Source: Acidobacteriota bacterium
Lineage (GTDB): Bacteria; Acidobacteriota; Thermoanaerobaculia; Multivoradales; SZUA-115
NCBI GenBank assembly: GCA_003231035.1
Contig: QIHU01000030.1
Location: forward strand, 1-6,524
Reading direction: 5' to 3'
Length of the DNA: 6,524 nucleotides
Position numbers and translations under genes: made by a program. The stretch's first letter is position 1, and each line of letters begins with the position of its first letter. Positions 1-6,393 of this stretch are shown here, piece by piece. The notes under the pieces are model-generated. The model did not search any database. It was given only the letters and a program-made list of their open reading frames with translations, and was not told the DNA's origin.

Positions 1-255
1 ATCGCGCTCCAACCGCCGCTGGCGCGTCATGCCGCCGATCGAAACCGCGCCGCCCGCCGCTTCCCGGATCCAAGCCAACTCTTCGATCTTGTTGAGGTCG
101 ACCAGCACCTCCGGCCGAGCGAGGCGAAAATTCAGCACCGGGATCAAGCTTTGCCCCCCGGCGAGAATCTTAGCCTCGTCGCCATGCTCGGTCAGCAAGC
201 TCAAGGCCTCGGGCAACGTCTTGGGAGCGTGGTATTCGAAAGGTGCTGGTTTCAT
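1..255 (-). CDS. FAD-binding medium subunit of a molybdenum hydroxylase (CoxM-like), N-terminal 85 residues, cut by window edge
   Basis: This gene reads leftwards from ATG at 255-253 and stays open to base 1, so only its N-terminal 85 codons are present. The translation begins MKPAPFEYHAPKTLPEAL and carries AGGQSLIP at residues 32-39, the first double-glycine FAD pyrophosphate-binding motif of CO dehydrogenase/xanthine dehydrogenase medium subunits. LVDLNKIEEL and VSIGGMTRQRRLE follow, both typical of the family's N-terminal FAD domain. The start is well constrained: an in-frame TGA lies three codons upstream of the ATG. No strong Shine-Dalgarno is seen. It parallels coxM in this window (AGGQSLIPVLNFRLARP here, AGGHSLIPMMKLRLAQP there) but is clearly a different sequence, so it is a paralogue and not a recent duplicate. 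Full-length members have about 290 residues. In the cell it would pass electrons from the Fe-S subunit to an acceptor through FAD. Family assignment is confident; partner subunits and substrate are unknown. Confidence 0.9.
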   Translation of the reverse strand, partial: MKPAPFEYHAPKTLPEALSLLTEHGDEAKILAGGQSLIPVLNFRLARPEVLVDLNKIEELAWIREAAGGAVSIGGMTRQRRLERD

Positions 256-278
256 CCTGAGTCAGCAACTCCATCTCT

Positions 279-296
279 GCGGTGCAATTTCACCGC
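279..296. promoter_or_regulatory. Near-perfect 18-bp inverted repeat, candidate operator
   Basis: GCGGTGCAATTTCACCGC is an inverted repeat in which eight of nine base pairs are complementary; only the pair 285/290 fails. It has GCGGTG and CACCGC outer arms and an AATT centre. It ends 24 bp upstream of the minus-strand CoxM-like start codon and 198 bp upstream of coxS, within the divergent intergenic region. Its size and symmetry suit a dimeric transcription factor. An RNA hairpin terminator is unlikely because no T-run follows on either strand. No regulator gene is in the window, so the binding protein is unknown. The symmetry is seen directly; the operator role is inferred. Confidence 0.4.
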
Positions 297-327
297 CAGA
301 ACAAGAGTGTCCACAGCGGCGATTCAT

Positions 328-342
328 CGGTTGAAGAAACCG
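328..342. repeat. Short inverted repeat CGGTT-N5-AACCG in the divergent intergenic region
   Basis: Five perfectly complementary bases on each side (CGGTT at 328-332, AACCG at 338-342) enclose GAAGA. The element lies roughly midway between the two divergent start codons. It could be a second regulatory half-site pair or a small hairpin, but a 5-bp arm is short enough to arise by chance. No T-tract follows, so it is not a terminator. The rest of 256-493 holds a C-rich run at 354-368 and a lone TATAAG at 383-388 with no matching -35. Confidence 0.2.
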
Positions 343-478
343 CAGCTTACCAGCCCTCCCACCCCCCCGAAAGCAAAGATGGTATAAGTCGTACCAAGCG
401 ATCAGTTAGGGCTCGGGCGTTTCAGCCACCATGTGGTCCGGTGCGGCACCCGGCGCCTTGCTGACTTTGGGCAAGGAC

Positions 479-485
479 AAGGAGG
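479..485 (+). promoter_or_regulatory. Strong Shine-Dalgarno of coxS
   Basis: AAGGAGG is a full anti-16S match, with an 8-nt spacer to the ATG at 494. It fixes the coxS start against an in-frame upstream ATG at 431, which has no purine-rich site ahead of it and would add 21 residues without family resemblance. It is the strongest ribosome binding site in the window and sits before the first gene of the operon, as expected where translation cannot be coupled to an upstream gene. Confidence 0.85.
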
Positions 486-493
486 CTCCACGA

Positions 494-964
494 ATGAGGC
501 ATCAAATCCGGGTCGAGGTCAACGGCAAAAGCCATGAGAGAGAAGTGGAGGCTAGACAGCTTCTCGTCCACTTCTTGCGCGACGAGTTGCGGCTGACCGG
601 CACCAACGTCGGCTGCGAAACCAGCCTCTGCGGCGCCTGTACGGTGTGGATGGACGGCAAGGCGGTCAAGTCCTGTACCCAACTGGCGGTGCAGGCGGAC
701 GGTTGCTCGGTGACCACCATCGAGGGGATGAAACAGGGCGACACCTTCCACCCCGTCCAGGAAGCCTTCTGGGAATGCCATGGCCTCCAGTGCGGCTACT
801 GCACCCCCGGCATGATCATGGCGGCGGGCGCACTGCTCAAAGAGAATCCAAGCCCTAGCGAAGCGGAGATCCGCCAGTCGCTCAAGGGCAACTTGTGCCG
901 CTGCACCGGTTACCAGAACATCGTCAAGGCGATTGCTCACGCGGCGCAAGGGGGTGCCCAGTGA
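494..964 (+). CDS. coxS: CoxS, small [2Fe-2S] iron-sulfur subunit of a CO dehydrogenase-type molybdenum hydroxylase
   Basis: This 156-residue protein has the length and architecture of CO dehydrogenase small subunits. The N-terminal plant-ferredoxin-like domain holds the first cluster with Cys41, Cys46, Cys49 and Cys61 (C-X4-C-X2-C-X11-C). The C-terminal helical domain holds the second cluster, which is nearest the molybdenum site, with Cys100 and Cys103 in QCGYC and Cys135 and Cys137 in LCRCTGY. All eight ligands are present, so both clusters should form. The protein relays electrons from the molybdopterin in CoxL to the FAD in CoxM. It has no signal peptide and should be cytoplasmic. The start at 494 is chosen for its AAGGAGG site and because MRHQIRVEVNGK begins at the normal family position. 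Its stop overlaps the coxL start by four bases. The family assignment is secure; xanthine dehydrogenase- and isoquinoline oxidoreductase-type small subunits share the fold, so substrate cannot be read from this subunit. Confidence 0.96.
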   Translation: MRHQIRVEVNGKSHEREVEARQLLVHFLRDELRLTGTNVGCETSLCGACTVWMDGKAVKSCTQLAVQADGCSVTTIEGMKQGDTFHPVQEAFWECHGLQCGYCTPGMIMAAGALLKENPSPSEAEIRQSLKGNLCRCTGYQNIVKAIAHAAQGGAQ

Positions 965-3327
965 GCGGCGTCCTGGGCAGCTCGATTCGCCGCCGTGAAG
1001 ACCCGGCCCTGATCACCGGGAGCGGCAAGTACACCGACGACTTCACCCTGCCTAACATGGCCGTCGCCGGAATCGTGCGCAGCCCCTACGCCCACGCCAA
1101 GGTGGTGGGTATCGACACCCGCGCCGCCGCGGCGCTGCCCGGGGTGGTCGCCGTCTACACCGCCAAGGATGTCGAGGCCTCGGGTATTCCGGGCACCATC
1201 CCGACCGCCTGGCTGCTCCCCGACATCAAAACGCCGGAGCACCCGATCCTGGCCAAAGAGTTCGTCCGCTTCTCCGGTGCCGCCGTCGCGGTGGTCGTCG
1301 CCGAGGACCGCTACATCGCCGCGGACGCGATGGAGCTCGTGGAAGTCGACTACGAGCCGCTGCCGGCGGTGACCGACCCGCGAGAGGCCACCCAGGAAGG
1401 GGCCGTCCAGATCTTCGAGGAGGCGCCGAACAATATTTCGTTCGACTGGGAGCTCGGTGACGAAGCCAAAGCGGCGGAGGCCTTTGACCACGCCCCCCGC
1501 AAGGTCGAGCTACGGTTGCGCAATAACCGGTTGATTCCTCACGCCATTGAGCCGCGCGCCGCGCTGGCCGATTTCGACGAGAGTTCGGGCAAGCTCACCC
1601 TAAGACTGACCTCGCAGAACCCGCACGTTCACCGCCTGCTGATGTCGCTGGCCTCGGTCGGCCTACCCGAGCACAAGATGCGCATCATCGCTCCCGAGGT
1701 CGGCGGCGGCTTCGGGAGCAAGATCCACCACTACGCCGACGAGGCGATCGTCAGTTTCTGTTCGATGCAGCTCCACCGGCCGGTCAAGTGGACGGCGACC
1801 CGGTCCGAGACCAACTTGACCGACGCTCACGGCCGCGACCACGTCAGCATCGCTGAGCTGGCGATGGACGACGAAGGCAAAATTCTCGGCCTGCGCGCCA
1901 CCACTTGGGCGGCGATGGGGGCCTACATCTCGACCTTCGCCCCCGCCGTGCCGACCTACCTCTACGGCACCCTCCTCTCCGGTCAATACGACATTCCGGC
2001 GATCCACATTCACGTTTACGGCACCTTCACCACCACCGCTCCGGTCGACGCCTACCGCGGTGCCGGCCGGCCCGAGGCGACCTTCCTGGTCGAGCGGTTG
2101 GTCGACTTGGGGGCCCGCGAGTGCGGCCTCGATCCGGCCGAGTTCCGCCGCCGTAACTTCGTGGCGCCGGACAACTTCCCCTACCAAACGCAGGTCGCCC
2201 TGGCTTACGACAGCGGCAACTACGAGCCGGCCCTCGATTTGGCGCTCGACAAGATTGGTTACGCCGACCTGCGACGCCAACAGGCGGAGCGCCGAAATGG
2301 AGGCGGTAAGCTACTCGGCATCGGCTTGGCGAGCTACATCGAAGCCTGCGGCCTGGCCCCCTCGGCGGTGGTCGGCTCGCTGGGTGCCCAGGCCGGCCTG
2401 TGGGAAAGCTCCACAGTGCGCGTCCACCCCACCGGTAGCGTCACCGTCTTTACCGGTTCATCGACCCAAGGTCAGGGCCACGAGACGACCTTCGCGCAGA
2501 TCGTCGCCGAGAAGCTGGGGATCGACATGGATCAGGTCGAGGTGGTCCACGGCGACACCGACCAGGTCCAGTTCGGCATGGGCACCTACGGTAGCCGCAG
2601 CGCCGCCGTCGGTGGCAGCGCCCTGGCCGAGGGGCTCGACAAGGTGATCGAGAAGGGGCGCAAGATCGCCGCCCATCTGCTCGAGGCGGCCGAGGAGGAC
2701 GTGGTCTTCGAGGACAACAACTTCTCGGTGCGCGGCGTGCCGGACAGCCAGACGGGCTGGGGCGACGTGGTCCTCCAAGCCTATCTGGCCCACAACCTGC
2801 CGGAAGGGATCGAGCCCGGTCTGGAGTTCACCACTTTCTACGACCCCTCGAACTTCGTCTACCCCTTCGGCACCCACATTTGCGTGGTCGAGATCGATCC
2901 CGAGACCGGCAAGGTCGAGATCGCCCGCTATCTGGCGGTCGACGACTGCGGCAATGTGATCAATCCGATGATCGTCGACGGTCAGATCCACGGCGGCGTG
3001 GTGCAGGGCATCGGCCAGGCGCTATGGGAGGAATGCGTCTACGACGAGCACGGTCAGTTGTTGACCGGAACCTTGCTCGACTACGCCATTCCCCGGGCGC
3101 ACAACCTTCCCCACCTTGAACTCGACCGCACCGTCACCCCTTGCCCGCACAACCCGCTGGGGGTCAAGGGGATCGGCGAGGCTGGCAGCATCGCCTCACC
3201 GGCGGCGGTGACCAACGCGGTGGTCGATGCTCTGTCGCACCTCGGTGTCCGCCACCTCGACATGCCACTGACCCCGGAAAAGGTCTGGCGAGCCATCCAG
3301 GACAGCAGCCAGGAAGGGAGGAGCTGA
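961..3327 (+). CDS. coxL: CoxL-like large molybdopterin subunit, form II (AYRGAGR) aerobic CO dehydrogenase-type enzyme
   Basis: This 788-residue protein is a full-length molybdopterin subunit of the xanthine oxidase family. The GTG start at 961 overlaps the coxS stop (GTGA), follows the purine-rich AAGGGGG at 948-954, and gives the usual opening GSSIRRREDPALITG. Cofactor signatures are GGGFGSK (248-254), QGQGHE (503-508) and GVKGIGEAGS near the C-terminus, where Glu740 corresponds to the conserved catalytic glutamate. The active-site loop is AYRGAGR at 364-370. True form I CO dehydrogenase has AYRCSFR there, with the Cys that bridges Cu to Mo; here that position is Gly367. This motif and the S-L-M gene order mark it as form II. 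Form II enzymes are often annotated as CO dehydrogenases, but the physiological substrate is uncertain and could be another aldehyde, purine or heterocycle. It pairs with CoxS and CoxM and should be cytoplasmic. It overlaps coxM by one base. Family and form are confident; CO oxidation is not. Confidence 0.94.
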   Translation: MSGVLGSSIRRREDPALITGSGKYTDDFTLPNMAVAGIVRSPYAHAKVVGIDTRAAAALPGVVAVYTAKDVEASGIPGTIPTAWLLPDIKTPEHPILAKEFVRFSGAAVAVVVAEDRYIAADAMELVEVDYEPLPAVTDPREATQEGAVQIFEEAPNNISFDWELGDEAKAAEAFDHAPRKVELRLRNNRLIPHAIEPRAALADFDESSGKLTLRLTSQNPHVHRLLMSLASVGLPEHKMRIIAPEVGGGFGSKIHHYADEAIVSFCSMQLHRPVKWTATRSETNLTDAHGRDHVSIAELAMDDEGKILGLRATTWAAMGAYISTFAPAVPTYLYGTLLSGQYDIPAIHIHVYGTFTTTAPVDAYRGAGRPEATFLVERLVDLGARECGLDPAEFRRRNFVAPDNFPYQTQVALAYDSGNYEPALDLALDKIGYADLRRQQAERRNGGGKLLGIGLASYIEACGLAPSAVVGSLGAQAGLWESSTVRVHPTGSVTVFTGSSTQGQGHETTFAQIVAEKLGIDMDQVEVVHGDTDQVQFGMGTYGSRSAAVGGSALAEGLDKVIEKGRKIAAHLLEAAEEDVVFEDNNFSVRGVPDSQTGWGDVVLQAYLAHNLPEGIEPGLEFTTFYDPSNFVYPFGTHICVVEIDPETGKVEIARYLAVDDCGNVINPMIVDGQIHGGVVQGIGQALWEECVYDEHGQLLTGTLLDYAIPRAHNLPHLELDRTVTPCPHNPLGVKGIGEAGSIASPAAVTNAVVDALSHLGVRHLDMPLTPEKVWRAIQDSSQEGRS

Positions 3328-4193
3328 TGTTTCCCGCCAAGTTCACCTACCACCGCGCCGCCAGCGTGCAGCAGGCGCTCGAATTGTTGGCCGCCCACGA
3401 CGACGCCAAACTGTTGGCCGGTGGCCACAGCCTGATTCCGATGATGAAGCTACGGCTGGCCCAGCCGCCGGCCGTGATCGACATTGGCCGCATCGCCGAG
3501 CTGTCGGGGATCTCGCGTGACGATGGGTCGATCCGCATCGGTGCTCTCACCTGCCACGCCGATCTCGCCGCCTCCGAGTTGCTGCGCCAGGAATGCCCGC
3601 TGATCGCCGAGGCAGCCGCTACGGTCGCCGACCCCCAAGTGCGCAACAAGGGGACGATCGGCGGCAACATTGCCCACGCCGACCCAGCCTCCGATCTGCC
3701 GGCACCGCTCGTCGCCTGCGACGCCACGATCCATCTGCTCACCGCCGACGGCAGCCGCGAGGTGGTCGCCAGCGACTTCTTCGTCGGTCTGTTGACCACC
3801 GCGTTGGGTGAGAAAGAGGTCATCACCCACCTCTCGGTTCCCGCCCAGACGATCGGCACTGGTTCGGCCTACCTCAAAGTGGAGCACCCCGCCTCGGGCT
3901 ACGCCGTCTGCGGCGCGGCGGCGGCGGTCACCGTGCGAGAGGACGGTACTTGCGCGGCGGCGGCGCTGTGCTTCAACGGCATCACCGACTCCGCCCTCAA
4001 TGCCCGCGCGGTGGCGGGCGCCCTGGTGGGCAGCTCGCTGGACGACGACGCTATCGACGCGGCGGTGGACGGCCACCTCACGGCCGATGACCCGTTGGGA
4101 GATGTTTATGCCTCCGGCGAGTACCGGCTTCACCTGGCCAAGGTCCAAGGCAAGCGAGCGCTCAAGTTGGCGCGGGATCGAGCCCGCGGGTGA
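3327..4193 (+). CDS. coxM: CoxM, FAD-binding medium subunit
   Basis: This 288-residue flavoprotein subunit starts at an ATG whose A is the last base of the coxL TGA (TGATG). It is preceded by a good purine-rich site, AAGGGAGGAG at 3313-3322. The two double-glycine FAD motifs are intact: AGGHS at residues 31-35 and TIGGN at 110-114, with ADPASDLPAPL following as in family members. The C-terminal part (GYAVCGAAAAVTV, then the CO dehydrogenase flavoprotein C-terminal domain) is complete, and the overall length is normal. It accepts electrons from the CoxS clusters and passes them to a quinone or other acceptor. It resembles the divergent partial gene at 255-1 but differs through the N-terminus (MMKLRLAQPP versus VLNFRLARPE). 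Its last codons contain a perfect 6-bp hairpin just ahead of the coxD start. Assignment is secure. Confidence 0.95.
   Translation: MFPAKFTYHRAASVQQALELLAAHDDAKLLAGGHSLIPMMKLRLAQPPAVIDIGRIAELSGISRDDGSIRIGALTCHADLAASELLRQECPLIAEAAATVADPQVRNKGTIGGNIAHADPASDLPAPLVACDATIHLLTADGSREVVASDFFVGLLTTALGEKEVITHLSVPAQTIGTGSAYLKVEHPASGYAVCGAAAAVTVREDGTCAAAALCFNGITDSALNARAVAGALVGSSLDDDAIDAAVDGHLTADDPLGDVYASGEYRLHLAKVQGKRALKLARDRARG
4171..4188 (+). other. Hairpin at the coxM/coxD junction, candidate translational-coupling element
   Basis: CGCGGG at 4171-4176 and CCCGCG at 4183-4188 are perfect complements around a 6-nt loop, ATCGAG. The stem is all G/C and ends one base before the GTG start of coxD at 4190, so it covers the region where that gene's ribosome binding site would lie. 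Ribosomes finishing coxM would melt it. This suggests that coxD is translated mainly by coupling. No T-run follows, so it is not an intrinsic terminator. The structure is seen in the sequence; the function is inferred. Confidence 0.35.
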
Positions 4194-5149
4194 GAGATAG
4201 TCTCGGGCCGACGAAGGAGCCTTCTCCGCCGGCCCCACCCACTTCCATCGAAGCGCTCCAGGCTGCCCTGGGCGGGGCGGGCTACCTCGCCGAGCGCGGC
4301 CTGGCGACCTCGATTTTCCTCGCCCTCCAGCTCGACCGTCCCCTCCTCCTCGAAGGCGAGGCAGGGGTCGGCAAGACCGAGGTGGCCAAGGCGCTGGCCG
4401 CTAGCCTCGACCGACCGCTGATCCGGCTGCAATGCTACGAAGGGCTCGACCTGGCCTCGGCCGTCTACGAGTGGGACTACGCTCGCCAACTCCTCCACAT
4501 CCGCCTGCTGGAGGCGAGCGGCACGACCGCACCAGCGGAGGGCGGCATGGAAGCACTGCGCAGCCAGATCTATAGCCCGGAGTTCCTCCTGCGCCGCCCC
4601 CTGCTCGAAGCGATCGACCCCGCGGTTCACTCGGGCGGCGGGCCACCGATCCTCTTGATCGACGAACTCGACCGCGCCGACGAAGAGTTCGAAGCATTCC
4701 TGCTCGAAGTGCTCTCCGACTTCCAGGTGACGGTGCCGGAGTTGGGCACCCTCAAAGCAACCACGCCGCCCACCGTGGTCATCACCTCAAACCGTACCCG
4801 CGACCTCCACGATGCGCTGCGCCGCCGCTGCCTCTACCGCTGGGTCGACTATCCCGACTTCGAGCGCGAGCTGGCCATCGTGCGCGCCAAGGTGCCAGGG
4901 GCGGGCGAGGCGTTGAGCCGCCAACTGGTGCGCTTCGTCCAAACACTACGCGGCGAAGAGCTGTACAAACGGCCAGGCGTCGCCGAGACCCTCGACTGGG
5001 CGGCTGGCCTCCTCGTTCTGGACCAACAGACGCTGACCCCGGAGGCGGTCGAGGCCACCCTGGGGCTGCTGCTCAAGTACCAAGACGACATCGAACAAGT
5101 CCGCGGTGGCACTGTGGAACGGGCCCTCGCCGAGGCAAGCTCAGCTTGA
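4190..5149 (+). CDS. coxD: CoxD, MoxR-type AAA+ ATPase for hydroxylase maturation
   Basis: This 319-residue protein is a MoxR-group AAA+ ATPase. Walker A is GEAGVGKT at 56-63, Walker B is ILLIDE at 154-159, and sensor 1 is ITSNRTRDLHDALRRRC with Asn201, followed by candidate arginine-finger residues. The C-terminal lid region contains LYKRPGVAETLDWA, typical of the CoxD/MoxR group. In the studied form I system, CoxD is a chaperone-like ATPase needed to build the CuSMo active site. Because this CoxL lacks the copper-binding cysteine, the role here is probably sulfuration or conformational maturation of the Mo site, which is an inference. The start is GTG at 4190, overlapping the coxM stop by four bases. 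It has no good Shine-Dalgarno, and no in-frame ATG occurs until far inside the ATPase domain. The first 18 residues are proline-rich and poorly conserved. It overlaps coxE by one base and is expected to act with it. Confidence 0.93.
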   Translation: MRDSLGPTKEPSPPAPPTSIEALQAALGGAGYLAERGLATSIFLALQLDRPLLLEGEAGVGKTEVAKALAASLDRPLIRLQCYEGLDLASAVYEWDYARQLLHIRLLEASGTTAPAEGGMEALRSQIYSPEFLLRRPLLEAIDPAVHSGGGPPILLIDELDRADEEFEAFLLEVLSDFQVTVPELGTLKATTPPTVVITSNRTRDLHDALRRRCLYRWVDYPDFERELAIVRAKVPGAGEALSRQLVRFVQTLRGEELYKRPGVAETLDWAAGLLVLDQQTLTPEAVEATLGLLLKYQDDIEQVRGGTVERALAEASSA

Positions 5150-6345
5150 TGGAGGCACCCATCCAGGTGACGGCCGTCCGCCCGGGTGGTCACTTGTTCA
5201 ACAACCTGGTGCATTTCGCCAGACTGTTGCGGCAGCTGGGGATCCCCACCAGCGGCGAACAGAGCGCCACCCTCACCCGCGCCTTCGCCCACTTGAACCT
5301 CGACCAGCGGCGCGACATCAAGGCGGCGGCACGAGCGGTCTACCTCGGCCGGCGGGAGCAACAGCCCTTGTTCGACCGCGCCTTCGACCTCTTCTTTCAC
5401 CCCCAGCACCGCGCCGGCTCCGGCCTCGACCTCGGCCAGCTAGCACAACGCTCCACCCAGGTTGAGCAACGCAAGATCGCTCCCCTCGCCGCGCCGACGG
5501 GCGGCGACCCCACCAGCGAGGCGGAGCCACCGGTGATCGAGCCCCGCTTCACCTTCAGCCAGCGCGAACTCCTGCGCCACAAGGACTTCGCCGAGCTGAC
5601 CGCCGAGGAGGCGCTCCAGTTACGGGATCTTCTGCGCCACTTCCCCTTTGACGTCGACCGCCGCCGCACCCGCCGCCACCAGCGCGCCAGCCGTGGCCGC
5701 ATCTTCGACTTTCGCCGCACCCTGCGCGCCAGCCTGCGCCACGGCGGCGAGACCGCCCAGTTGGCCTGGAAGCGACGCAAGACGAAGCCACGGCCGCTGG
5801 TTGTACTCTGCGACGTCAGCGGTTCGATGGAGAGCTACTCGCGGATCCTGCTCCAATTCCTCTACGCGGTGGGCAACTCGGTGAGGCGCTACCAAGCCTT
5901 CGCCTTCGGCACCCGGCTGACCTGTTTGACCCGGCCGCTGGCCCTGCGTGATGTCGACAGCGCACTCAGCCAGGCCGCCGCGATGGTCGTCGATTGGGGA
6001 GGCGGCACCCGCATCGGCGAAGCACTGCACCGCTTCAACTATGACTGGGGCCGCCGCGTCCTAGGTCAAGGGGCCGTCGTCCTGCTGATCAGCGACGGCT
6101 GGGACCGCGGCGACACCGCCCTGCTCGAACGCGAGATCGCCCGCCTCCAGCGCTCCTGCGAGCGGCTCATCTGGCTCAACCCACTGCTCGGTCAACCGGG
6201 CTACCAACCGCTCACCCGCGGCATGGCCGCCGCCCTGCCCCACGTGGACGATTTCCTGCCGGTTCACAACCTGGCCAGTCTGGAAGAGTTGGCAGACCAT
6301 CTGACCAGGCTGAACGCAACCCGGCAGTCCCAAGGAAAGGGGTAG
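5149..6345 (+). CDS. coxE: CoxE, von Willebrand factor A (VWA/MIDAS) domain protein, CoxD partner
   Basis: This 398-residue protein has the two-part CoxE architecture. The N-terminal helical region includes FARLLRQLGIPTSGEQ and an aspartate/arginine-rich stretch. A basic linker with many RR pairs and RRTLRASLRHGGE leads into a C-terminal VWA domain. The metal-ion-dependent adhesion site is complete: DVSGS with Asp222, Ser224 and Ser226, Thr287 in GGGTRIG, and Asp316 in ISDGWDRGD. The tail contains IWLNPLLGQPGYQPLTRGM, characteristic of this family. MoxR ATPases commonly work with a VWA protein, and in cox clusters CoxD and CoxE are the maturation pair. ATG at 5149 is preferred because it overlaps the coxD stop as TGATG. 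A TTG one codon earlier (5146) is possible, with GAGG at 5132-5135 slightly better spaced for it. No signal peptide or membrane segment is seen, so the protein should be cytoplasmic. It ends in TAG 40 bases before the next start. Confidence 0.93.
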   Translation: MEAPIQVTAVRPGGHLFNNLVHFARLLRQLGIPTSGEQSATLTRAFAHLNLDQRRDIKAAARAVYLGRREQQPLFDRAFDLFFHPQHRAGSGLDLGQLAQRSTQVEQRKIAPLAAPTGGDPTSEAEPPVIEPRFTFSQRELLRHKDFAELTAEEALQLRDLLRHFPFDVDRRRTRRHQRASRGRIFDFRRTLRASLRHGGETAQLAWKRRKTKPRPLVVLCDVSGSMESYSRILLQFLYAVGNSVRRYQAFAFGTRLTCLTRPLALRDVDSALSQAAAMVVDWGGGTRIGEALHRFNYDWGRRVLGQGAVVLLISDGWDRGDTALLEREIARLQRSCERLIWLNPLLGQPGYQPLTRGMAAALPHVDDFLPVHNLASLEELADHLTRLNATRQSQGKG

Positions 6346-6354
6346 ACTTTGCTC

Positions 6355-6393
6355 ATGAACACTTCTCGGGATCGCGAGGTTGGCCGTGCGTGA
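6355..6393 (+). other. 12-codon open frame between coxE and the XdhC-family gene, possible leader
   Basis: ATG at 6355 opens a 12-residue frame, MNTSRDREVGRA, whose TGA (6391-6393) lies three bases beyond the GTG of the downstream gene at 6386. The purine-rich AAGGAAAGGGG at 6332-6342 precedes it, but at 12 nt it is farther than ideal. Translating it could deliver ribosomes to the GTG. It fills the only real gap between plus-strand genes of the operon. Nothing in the peptide is recognisable, and chance is a good explanation. Confidence 0.15.

Noticed and set aside
354..369. C-rich run as a functional tract
   Set aside because: It is short, not repeated, and explained by GC-rich composition.
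383..388. TATAAG as a -10 box for the coxS operon
   Set aside because: No recognisable -35 lies 15-19 bp upstream (the region is C-rich), and a single hexamer match is weak evidence. The flanking GGTA/TACC symmetry is only 4 bp.
431..493. Upstream in-frame ATG at 431 that would extend CoxS by 21 residues
   Set aside because: It has no Shine-Dalgarno, the added residues do not resemble the family, and ATG at 494 has AAGGAGG at ideal spacing.
895..960. ATG at 895 upstream in the coxL frame as the coxL start
   Set aside because: It would overlap the conserved CoxS C-terminus by 70 bases and add residues unlike the family. GTG at 961 gives the normal CoxL N-terminus.
3141..3326. GTG/ATG-type starts upstream of coxM in the same frame
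   Set aside because: They lie inside the conserved coxL C-terminal coding region. The ATG at 3327 has a good purine-rich site and the normal family N-terminus.
4213..4224. GAAGGAGCCTTC near the coxD 5' end, as an internal ribosome binding site or short palindrome
   Set aside because: No ATG, GTG or TTG follows at a useful distance in the coxD frame, and the symmetry is imperfect. It is most likely ordinary coding sequence.
3450..4238. Long minus-strand open frames opposite coxM, coxL and coxE (for example 4238-3450, 2280-1663, 6495-6061)
   Set aside because: They are antisense shadows caused by high GC in third codon positions. They have no family motifs, no ribosome binding sites, and fully overlap genes with clear domains.
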